Assembly (NCBI GenBank): GCA_023386455.1
Contig: JAEWJO010000056.1
Coordinates: forward strand, 1-8,698
From: Pseudomonadota bacterium
Lineage (GTDB): Bacteria; Myxococcota_A; Polyangia; Haliangiales; Haliangiaceae
Direction: 5' to 3'
Length of the DNA stretch: 8,698 bases
Below are positions 1-5,000 of the stretch, piece after piece. The number at the start of each line of letters is the position of its first letter. Position 1 is the stretch's first letter. Below the pieces are notes generated by a model. That model was not told where the DNA came from and did no database searches. It worked only from the letters and a program-made list of their open reading frames with translations. The position numbers and the translations under genes were made by a program.

Positions 1-468
1 GTGCTTGGCCTCAAGCGGACGTCGCTGGTCAAGGTGAGAACCGACGGCAGACGACTCATTGTCGAACCGGATGGAGAACGGCCCCCCGCCGGTGCCAGCT
101 TGATGAGTGAGGTGGAGCAAGTCGTGACGTACCTACCGAACGAGTTCGAGATGATGTTCGAACGAATGCAGCTTCCACACGGGGTGTTTCGCCGGCTGCA
201 CCACTGTCCTGCACTGATCACCGAAGAGACTCGGAAGAAGCGTAGCCCGACGCGTCTCGCGATCCGCGAGATGTCGGAGTACTCGATGTGGCTCGGTAGC
301 GATGCGGCGCAGACACCGACCGCGGCCGAATGGGAGACGATGAGACGTTTTCATGTCTGCTACCAGAAGGTCGCGAGCGGCGTTAGCTGGGACGAGGCTG
401 CGGCGTACGCGCTTGCGGAGGTACCGATGCTCTACGATCCCGAGGCAGAGCCGGTCGAGCTCTTCTGA
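1..468 (+). CDS. Hypothetical protein with an AbrB/SpoVT-like N-terminal remnant, probably 5'-truncated by the window edge
   Basis: The reading frame is open from the first base (GTG) to a TGA at 466-468, giving 155 residues. The opening stretch LGLKRTSLVKVRTDGRRLIVEP resembles the second half of a SpoVT/AbrB swapped-hairpin DNA-binding domain (typical pattern: LGL, a few polar residues, then V-V--DGRLVI-P). The true start is therefore probably upstream and the GTG at base 1 an internal codon. The next internal ATG is at 103 and lacks a clear Shine-Dalgarno. I do not recognise residues 35-155; they are soluble, mixed-charge and contain HHCPALI and WETMRRFHVCYQK. If the domain call is right, the protein could be an antitoxin-like or transcriptional regulator, but no toxin partner is visible here. 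By hand count, 116 of 155 codons end in G or C, clearly less than the neighbouring genes, which suggests accessory or transferred origin. It converges on the pirin fusion gene. Confidence 0.62.
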   Translation: MLGLKRTSLVKVRTDGRRLIVEPDGERPPAGASLMSEVEQVVTYLPNEFEMMFERMQLPHGVFRRLHHCPALITEETRKKRSPTRLAIREMSEYSMWLGSDAAQTPTAAEWETMRRFHVCYQKVASGVSWDEAAAYALAEVPMLYDPEAEPVELF

Positions 469-473
469 GAGCT
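458..473. terminator. Possible bidirectional hairpin at convergent gene ends
   Basis: A perfect inverted repeat, AGCTCT-tctg-AGAGCT, has a 6-bp stem and 4-nt loop. It covers the TGA stop of the plus-strand gene and lies just beyond the minus-strand stop at 477-479. Its position between two convergent stops fits a shared terminator. The stem is short and there is no T-tract on either side, so intrinsic termination here is uncertain. Confidence 0.28.
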
Positions 474-476
474 GCG

Positions 477-1784
477 TCAGCCCTTCGGCGCGATGTGGAG
501 GCGGCGGTGGGTCGCGCCGATGCATGTGTTCATGATGACCGTCAGTCCGCCGGCGAGTGCGCGCGTGGCGGCCTCGTCGTTCGACACGCCGAGCTGCATC
601 CACATCACCTTCGCGCCGAGCTTCACCGCCTGATCGGCGATCGCAGGCGTGTCCTCGGAGCGGCGGAACACGTCGACGATGTCGACCTTCTCGTGGATGT
701 CATCGAGCGATGCGACGGCGGGCTGGCCGAGCACCTCGGTCTCGTTCGGGTTGACCGGAATGACGCGATAGCCGCTCGCGAGCAGGTGACGCATGATCCC
801 GTTCGACGGCTTGTCGGGGTTGTTGGACGCGCCGACCATCGCGATCGTCTTCGCGCCGGTCAGGATCGTGCGCATCTCGTCGTCGGTCGGCGGGTGATAT
901 GCCGCCGCGAAGTGGGGATCCTCGGCGGGCGCGGGGATGAAGTCGACCTCGTCGCCGGGCACCTTCGGGAAGCCACCGGCGCGCCACTCGGTCGCCGCCT
1001 CGATGATCCGGTTCGCGTCGCTCGAGACGAAGTTCCACCAGATGTAGCGCGGACCGTCGAGCGGCTCGCCGCCGATCACGACGAAGCGCGTGTCGCCGTC
1101 GGCGACGACCACCGGCGAGGTACCGGGCGCGAGCACGGCGAGGCGCTGCGGCTCGATCCGTTCGGTGCCTGTCGTCAGCGCACCGGAGATCACGTAGACG
1201 GCGCGCTCGCGGTAGTCGGCTGGCACCTCGAAGCGAGTGCCGTCGTCGAGCTTGATGTCGAGGTAGACCAGCGGCGACTTCGTCTTCACTGGCGAGGTGA
1301 CGCCGTACGAGCTGCCGGCGAGGACGCGCATCGCGATGCCGCGGTCGGAGTAGGTCGGCAGCGTCGCGGCCGGGTAGTGGTCGAACGTCGGATCGCTGTC
1401 CTCGGCCGAGCGCGGCAGACCGACCCAGAGCTGCAGGCCGTGCAGGTTCAGGCGCTGCTGGCTGCGCTCGGAGTGGACGATGCCCTTGCCCGCGTTCATC
1501 CAGTTGATCGCGCCGGGCTCGATCACGCGATGCGAGCCGAGGCTGTCGCGATGGTGGATCGCACCGTCGAACAGGTACGTCACGGTCGCGAGGTGAATGT
1601 GCGGGTGAGGGCGCACGACGATCTCGTCGTTGTCGACGGGACCCATGTGATCGAGGAACACGAACGGTCCGACGGTCTTCCTGCGCAGCGCCGGGAGGAC
1701 GCGATGGACGTGGAAGCCGCCGAGGTCGCGATCGCGCGCGACGATCTGCTGTTCGATGTTGCTGGTTGGCATTGTCATGGTCAT
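477..1784 (-). CDS. Pirin-family protein fused to a C-terminal YccU-like CoA-binding domain
   Basis: A 435-residue protein with two domains. Residues 1 to about 290 are a pirin (bicupin). The expected metal ligands are present as HPH at 60-62 plus H104 and E106 (GIVHSE), and the hallmark WMNAGKGIVH is seen. Residues about 304-435 are a CoA_binding/YccU-type Rossmann domain, shown by IAMVGASNNPDKPSNGIM, YRVIPVNPNETEVLG, KVDIVDVFR and MWMQLGV. The linker runs through a normal pirin C-terminal end without a stop, so this is one polypeptide. Pirins are metal-dependent cupins, some with quercetinase or redox-sensing roles; YccU-like proteins bind CoA or related nucleotides, mostly with unknown function. 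The start is the ATG at 1784 (alternative ATGs at 1778 and 1772), with GAAGG just upstream. It overlaps the preceding pirin stop by ATGA, so translational coupling is likely. The longer frame reaching 2375 is antisense-style noise inside the upstream gene. Substrate and partner are unknown. Confidence 0.9.
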   Translation of the reverse strand: MTMTMPTSNIEQQIVARDRDLGGFHVHRVLPALRRKTVGPFVFLDHMGPVDNDEIVVRPHPHIHLATVTYLFDGAIHHRDSLGSHRVIEPGAINWMNAGKGIVHSERSQQRLNLHGLQLWVGLPRSAEDSDPTFDHYPAATLPTYSDRGIAMRVLAGSSYGVTSPVKTKSPLVYLDIKLDDGTRFEVPADYRERAVYVISGALTTGTERIEPQRLAVLAPGTSPVVVADGDTRFVVIGGEPLDGPRYIWWNFVSSDANRIIEAATEWRAGGFPKVPGDEVDFIPAPAEDPHFAAAYHPPTDDEMRTILTGAKTIAMVGASNNPDKPSNGIMRHLLASGYRVIPVNPNETEVLGQPAVASLDDIHEKVDIVDVFRRSEDTPAIADQAVKLGAKVMWMQLGVSNDEAATRALAGGLTVIMNTCIGATHRRLHIAPKG

Positions 1785-2653
1785 CCCACCTTCGCGGTGC
1801 GCGTGATCTCGCCCATCCGTCCCGACTGGAAGTCGCGGATCGCCTCGTGGATCTCGCGTTCGGTGTTCATCACGAATGGACCATAGCGCGCGACGGGCTC
1901 GCGATGCGGAACGCCCGCGAGCAGCAGGAGACGTCCGGAGCTGGCACCACCTTGCAGGCGCACGCTGCTGCCGTCGCCGAGCACCGCGAGCTGACCCTCG
2001 CCGATGCGCCGTCCCTCGATCTGGATCGATCCCGCGAACACGTACCCGAGGACCTGATGATCCGCGGCGATGTCGACCGTGACGTCGGCTCCCGGCTCGA
2101 GCGACCAATCCTGATAGACGATCGGCGTGTGCGTCTCGATCGCAGCCTTCGCACCGAGCGCCTCGCCGGCGATCACGCGGACGCGTGCCTTGCCGTCGGG
2201 AGTTGTCGCCGTCGGGATCTTCGCCGCCGCCAGCTCCTGGTAGCGCGGCTGGGTCATCTTGAGCCGCGCCGGAAGGTTCACCCAGATCTGGAAGCCGTGG
2301 ACGCGACCGCCTGCTTGCTGGAGCACGCGCGAAGGCATCTCGGAGTGGACGATGCCGGCACCGGCGGTCATCCACTGGACGTCGCCGGAGGCGAGCGTGC
2401 CCTTGTGGCCTGCGGAGTCCTCGTGCTCGAGGTCGCCCTCGAGGATGTAGGAGACCGTCTCGAACCCGCGATGCGGGTGATCGGGAGCGCCGATCGCCTC
2501 GCCGGGCGCGTAGGTGATCGGACCTAGCTCGTCGATGAGGAGGAACGGATCGATCTGGTCGACGCCGCGCGTCGGCAGCGGCCTGCGAACGATGAACCCG
2601 CCACCTTCTTCCTGATGGTGGGCCGTGATGATGCGTGCGACTGGACGGTTCAT
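1781..2653 (-). CDS. Pirin family protein (classical bicupin)
   Basis: A 290-residue protein with the full pirin pattern. It begins MNRPVARIITAHHQEEGGGF and continues with DPFLLIDELGP and the metal-site motif DHPHRGFETVSYILEG, giving H59 and H61. GDVQWMTAGAGIVHSE adds H103 and E105. The second cupin half (about 170-270) ends with LLLAGVPHREPVARYGPFVMN, typical of the YhaK/PA3240-type bacterial pirins. The family is cytoplasmic and binds Fe or another divalent metal; reported activities include quercetin dioxygenation, but the physiological substrate here is unknown. I chose the ATG at 2653 because homologous pirins begin at this MxRPVxxI sequence. The in-frame extension to 2716 starts with TTG and would run through an operator-like palindrome. 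The Shine-Dalgarno is weak. It is the first gene of a probable two-gene unit with the overlapping pirin fusion. Confidence 0.93.
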   Translation of the reverse strand: MNRPVARIITAHHQEEGGGFIVRRPLPTRGVDQIDPFLLIDELGPITYAPGEAIGAPDHPHRGFETVSYILEGDLEHEDSAGHKGTLASGDVQWMTAGAGIVHSEMPSRVLQQAGGRVHGFQIWVNLPARLKMTQPRYQELAAAKIPTATTPDGKARVRVIAGEALGAKAAIETHTPIVYQDWSLEPGADVTVDIAADHQVLGYVFAGSIQIEGRRIGEGQLAVLGDGSSVRLQGGASSGRLLLLAGVPHREPVARYGPFVMNTEREIHEAIRDFQSGRMGEITRTAKVG

Positions 2654-2657
2654 GCCG

Positions 2658-2688
2658 ATTACTTGGTTACGAATGGTAACCGGCGCAA
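2658..2688 (-). promoter_or_regulatory. Candidate pirin-operon promoter with a GGTTAC-N5-GTAACC operator
   Basis: A perfect inverted repeat, GGTTAC-gaatg-GTAACC, occupies 2665-2681, 11 bp upstream of the pirin ATG. On the minus strand it exactly fills the 18-bp spacer between a TTGCGC (2688-2683, -35-like) and AAGTAA (2664-2659, weak -10-like). GTTAC-N5-GTAAC symmetry resembles sites of HxlR/MarR-type winged-helix regulators, which often control pirin, quinone-reductase and electrophile-response genes. That link is inference; no regulator gene is in the window. If the -10 assignment holds, the transcript would be nearly leaderless. The palindrome is seen directly; the promoter elements are tentative. 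Confidence 0.5.
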
Positions 2689-2741
2689 GAAGGCACACCG
2701 ATGTGCCTGGGGCCAACCGAAGTCGGCGCCTCGGAAATCAG

Positions 2742-2792
2742 CCTTGCTGGATCAGGCCCCTTCCTGGATCAGGCCCCTTCCTGGATCAGGCC
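2742..2792 (-). repeat. Three tandem 17-bp units across the VOC gene stop codon
   Basis: Three consecutive 17-bp units. Minus-strand unit: GGCCTGATCCAGGAAGG. Plus-strand positions are 2742-2758, 2759-2775 and 2776-2792. The two units at 2759-2792 are identical and the third differs by one base. The first transcribed unit encodes the C-terminal GLIQEG of the VOC protein, and the TGA falls at the start of the next unit. Because 17 is not a multiple of 3, each copy shifts the frame, yet a stop follows every copy. Replication slippage is the likely origin. Confidence 0.9.
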
Positions 2793-3287
2793 GATGTAGT
2801 TGCCGAACGGATCGGCGACGATCGACACCTGCGTGCCCTCGCCGACGAAGTGCGGCAGCTCGATCGACTGGGCACCGACCGAGGTCAGGTGCTTCCAGGT
2901 CGCGTTGATGTCGCTGACCTTCCAGTACCCGCAGGTGCCGCCGGCTCCGGCCTGGCGCTTGGAGAGGTCCGGATCGAGACCGAGCTCGAACCCGCCGAGA
3001 TCGAACCCGACGTAGAAGACCTCGTCGAAGTACGGCTCCTTGCCGGTCGCCGCCGAATAGAACGCCTTCGCCTTCTCCAGATCGTCGACCTGGTAGATGC
3101 AGCTCCGCAGCGTGCCGAGCACGGGAGAGCTCGGAGCGCCGGCGCGCGTCCGCTTCGGTTCCCGCGTGGCCTTCTTCGCGAGTGTGGCCTTCTTCGCGGG
3201 CGCGGCCTTCTTCGCGGGCGCGGCCTTCTTCGCAGGCGAAGACTTCTTCGCAGGCGAAGACTTCTGCTTCGTCCTCGCCCGCGCCAT
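2769..3287 (-). CDS. VOC (glyoxalase/bleomycin-resistance fold) protein with a histone-H1-like lysine-rich N-terminal tail
   Basis: A 172-residue protein. Residues 1-50 are a strongly basic tail with five hexapeptide units of the form (P/L)AKK(S/A)(S/A/T) at 12-41. This is the style of bacterial histone-H1-like proteins and eukaryotic H1 tails. Residues about 55-169 form one VOC module: TLRSCIYQVDDLEKAKAFYSAATG, PYFDEVFYVGFDLGGFELGL, GYWKVSDINATWKHL and a closing VADPFGNYIGLIQ. The first-strand metal histidine of true glyoxalase I is not evident (CIYQV instead), so catalytic chemistry cannot be assigned. The tail may bind nucleic acid or another polyanion, by inference. The start ATG abuts the TAG of the trans-sulfuration gene with no gap, and AAGGCGG inside that gene's end can serve as ribosome binding site. 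A start downstream of the tail is unsupported: there is no in-frame ATG before the VOC module. The stop lies in a tandem repeat. Confidence 0.9.
   Translation of the reverse strand: MARARTKQKSSPAKKSSPAKKAAPAKKAAPAKKATLAKKATREPKRTRAGAPSSPVLGTLRSCIYQVDDLEKAKAFYSAATGKEPYFDEVFYVGFDLGGFELGLDPDLSKRQAGAGGTCGYWKVSDINATWKHLTSVGAQSIELPHFVGEGTQVSIVADPFGNYIGLIQEGA
3165..3254 (-). repeat. Five 18-bp coding repeats for the (P/L)AKKxx tail
   Basis: Five contiguous imperfect 18-bp units encode PAKKSS, PAKKAA, PAKKAA, PAKKAT and LAKKAT, residues 12-41 of the VOC protein. On the plus strand they appear as variants of gcggccttcttcgcgggc. The unit is in frame (6 codons), so copy-number change by slippage would lengthen or shorten the basic tail without frameshift. 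Confidence 0.88.
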
Positions 3288-4466
3288 CTACTTCGCCGCC
3301 TTGAACGAGCCCTCGAGGTCGGCCTGCTGATCGGCGAGGTCCTCGATGCCCACGGAGAGCCGGATGAAGCCGTCGACGATGCCGAGCTTCTGGCGGGTCT
3401 CCGGCGGGACGCTCGCGTGCGTCATGATCGCCGGATGCTCGATCAACGACTCGACGCCGCCGAGCGACTCCGCGAGCGTGAAGACCTTGCACGCCGACAG
3501 GAAGCGGCGCGCCGAGTCGAGGTTGCCCTTCAGCACGAAGCTGATCATCCCGCCGAAGCCCTTCTGCTGCTTCTTGGCGAGCGCGTGCTGCGGATGCGAC
3601 TCGAGGCCGGGATAGATGACCTTCTCGACCTGCGGGTGCTTCTCGAGCCATGCGGCGAGCGCGCGCGCGTTCTGCTCGTGCCGGTCCATGCGGACGTGGA
3701 GCGTCTTCGTGCCGCGCAGGACCATGAACGAGTCCATCGGCGAGATGACCGCGCCGACCGCGTTCTGGAGGAACGCGACGCGATCGCGCAGCGCCTGGTC
3801 CTTGAAGATCAGCGCGCCGCCGACGACGTCGGAGTGACCGTTCAGGTACTTCGTCATCGAGTGCGCGACGACATCCGCACCGAGCGCCAGCGGCAGCTGC
3901 AGGTACGGCGTCATGAACGTGTTGTCGACGGCGAGGATGATGCCGCGCGCCTTCGTCACCGCGGAGACCGCGGCGATGTCGACGAGCTTCAGCATCGGGT
4001 TCGTCGGCGACTCGATCCACACGAGCTTCGTGTTCGGCTTGATCGCCGCCTCGATCGCCGCGGCGCCGCCGAGCGGATCGACGTACGAGAACTCGAAGCC
4101 GAGCCGGCGGAACACCTTGTCGAACAGGCGGAACGTGCCGCCGTAGAGATCGTCGGCCGCGATCACGTGCGTGCCGGTGTCGAACAGCTCGAGCAGCGTC
4201 GCGGTCGCGGCGAGGCCCGACGCGAAGCACAGACCGCCGACGCCGCCCTCGAGCGACGCGAGGTTTGCCTCGAGTGCGTAGCGCGTGCGGTTGTGCGTGC
4301 GCGAGTACTCGTAGCCCTTGTGCTCGCCGGGCGCCGTCTGCGCGTAGGTCGACGTGTAGTAGATCGGCGTCATCACGGCGCCGGTGACCGGGTCGGGCTC
4401 CTGGCCGGCGTGAATCGCGCGCGTACCGAATCCCATGCCGGAGCTATGATCGTTGGCTTTGCTCAT
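3288..4466 (-). CDS. PLP-dependent trans-sulfuration enzyme (cystathionine gamma-lyase/gamma-synthase family)
   Basis: A 392-residue protein, normal length for the Cys/Met-metabolism PLP family. The PLP lysine is K206 in SMTKYLNGHSDVVGG. D181 in AVDNTF contacts the pyridine nitrogen, Y108 in DDLYGGT stacks on the ring, Y54 and R56 (YEYSR) supply phosphate contacts to the neighbouring subunit, and R369 (IRLSVG) should bind the substrate carboxylate. E53 and E333 (LAESLGGVES) match the Glu pair of yeast/human cystathionine gamma-lyase, while E. coli MetB has Asp at the first site. A lyase role (cystathionine to cysteine) is therefore favoured, but gamma-synthase activity cannot be excluded and many family members do both. 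One oddity is N-R-T-R at 59-62, where NPTR is usual. It is cytosolic. It starts 4 bp after the YbjN-like gene stop and abuts the VOC gene, consistent with one operon. Confidence 0.94.
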   Translation of the reverse strand: MSKANDHSSGMGFGTRAIHAGQEPDPVTGAVMTPIYYTSTYAQTAPGEHKGYEYSRTHNRTRYALEANLASLEGGVGGLCFASGLAATATLLELFDTGTHVIAADDLYGGTFRLFDKVFRRLGFEFSYVDPLGGAAAIEAAIKPNTKLVWIESPTNPMLKLVDIAAVSAVTKARGIILAVDNTFMTPYLQLPLALGADVVAHSMTKYLNGHSDVVGGALIFKDQALRDRVAFLQNAVGAVISPMDSFMVLRGTKTLHVRMDRHEQNARALAAWLEKHPQVEKVIYPGLESHPQHALAKKQQKGFGGMISFVLKGNLDSARRFLSACKVFTLAESLGGVESLIEHPAIMTHASVPPETRQKLGIVDGFIRLSVGIEDLADQQADLEGSFKAAK

Positions 4467-4470
4467 CGGA

Positions 4471-4956
4471 TCACTCGAACTTGAAGCCCTTGGGGTCCTT
4501 CTCCATGATTCGCTCCATCGCGGCTTCCTCGAGGAGATCGATCATCCGCTGCCCGCCGTACTTCTTCATCAGCTTGTCGTCGTACTCGTCGGCGATCAGC
4601 GCGACATCGCGCAGCGTCGCCATCAGCTCCTCGGGGTCGAGCGTCGTGCCGCCCAGCATCGTGTGCGTGAACAGCACCGTCTGCTCCCCGGGCTCCCACG
4701 CGAACGCGCCGAAGCGGAGGTGCGAGTTGAGCTCGAGCAGCTGCTTTGCCAGCGGACCGTCGACGTCGACGCCCTTCACGAGCTGTGACGTGCACCGCAC
4801 CATCGCCTTGTTCTCGCCCCACGGGACCACGCTGATCATCACGTAGGCAGAACCCTGCTTGATGACATAGAGCGTGTCATCGATCTTCCGGTAGGCGGGG
4901 CTGTCCTGGAGTGTGCGCTCGATCAACAGGGCGGTCGCGACTTCGGCAGGATTCAT
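4471..4956 (-). CDS. YbjN / TY-Chap (type III secretion chaperone-like) domain protein
   Basis: A 161-residue soluble protein without signal peptide or membrane segment. Residues about 10-145 look like the YbjN family: a beta-rich first half (TLYVIKQGSAYVMISVVPWG, MVRCTSQLVKGV), then LLELNSHLRFGAFAW (73-87), VLFTHTMLGGTTLDPEEL, and the helix with ADEYDDKLMKKYGG (122-135). The family has a type-III-secretion-chaperone-like fold and is often annotated only as YbjN domain protein; roles proposed include chaperone-like or regulatory binding. No secretion genes are present here, so a secretion role is not implied. The start ATG at 4956 is the first in the frame; no strong Shine-Dalgarno precedes it. 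It is first in the leftward operon with the trans-sulfuration gene (4-bp gap) and divergent from the Omp85 gene across 44 bp. Function is unknown beyond the fold. Confidence 0.82.
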   Translation of the reverse strand: MNPAEVATALLIERTLQDSPAYRKIDDTLYVIKQGSAYVMISVVPWGENKAMVRCTSQLVKGVDVDGPLAKQLLELNSHLRFGAFAWEPGEQTVLFTHTMLGGTTLDPEELMATLRDVALIADEYDDKLMKKYGGQRMIDLLEEAAMERIMEKDPKGFKFE

Positions 4957-5000
4957 GTGCCGTTGTTAACACCGGATGCCGCCGATGCGATACTCGCGGC
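4957..5000. promoter_or_regulatory. Short divergent intergenic region with a TGTTAACA palindrome
   Basis: Only 44 bp separate the ATG of the YbjN-like gene from the GTG of the Omp85 gene, so any promoters for the two must overlap each other or the coding regions. It holds an 8-bp self-complementary TGTTAACA (4964-4971), a TTGTTA (4963-4968) and a GATACT (4989-4994) on the plus strand. The 20-bp spacing of the last two is too long for a standard sigma-70 promoter. No element can be assigned with confidence. Confidence 0.3.

Noticed and set aside
495..1886. A 463-codon plus-strand open frame opposite the pirin fusion
   Set aside because: It is rich in Arg, Val and Asp with no motif, and both pirin and CoA-binding motifs are read on the minus strand through the same bases.
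1785..2375. N-terminal extension of the pirin fusion frame to 2375
   Set aside because: The added residues are Arg/Gly-rich, lie wholly inside the upstream pirin gene in another frame, and precede a good ribosome site and ATG cluster at 1784-1770.
2654..2716. Extension of the first pirin to a TTG at 2716
   Set aside because: The 21 added residues do not resemble pirin N-termini, TTG is a poor start, and the extension would run through the perfect palindrome at 2665-2681.
2742..2792. The 17-bp tandem repeats as a CRISPR array or attachment site
   Set aside because: There are only three directly abutting units with no spacers, and no integrase or cas gene is present. The VOC gene end is intact.
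2625..4484. A 619-codon plus-strand open frame opposite the VOC and trans-sulfuration genes
   Set aside because: It is Arg/Leu-rich with low-complexity GLLRGRGLLR runs that are simply the antisense of the AKK repeat DNA. The minus strand has two recognisable families across the same span.
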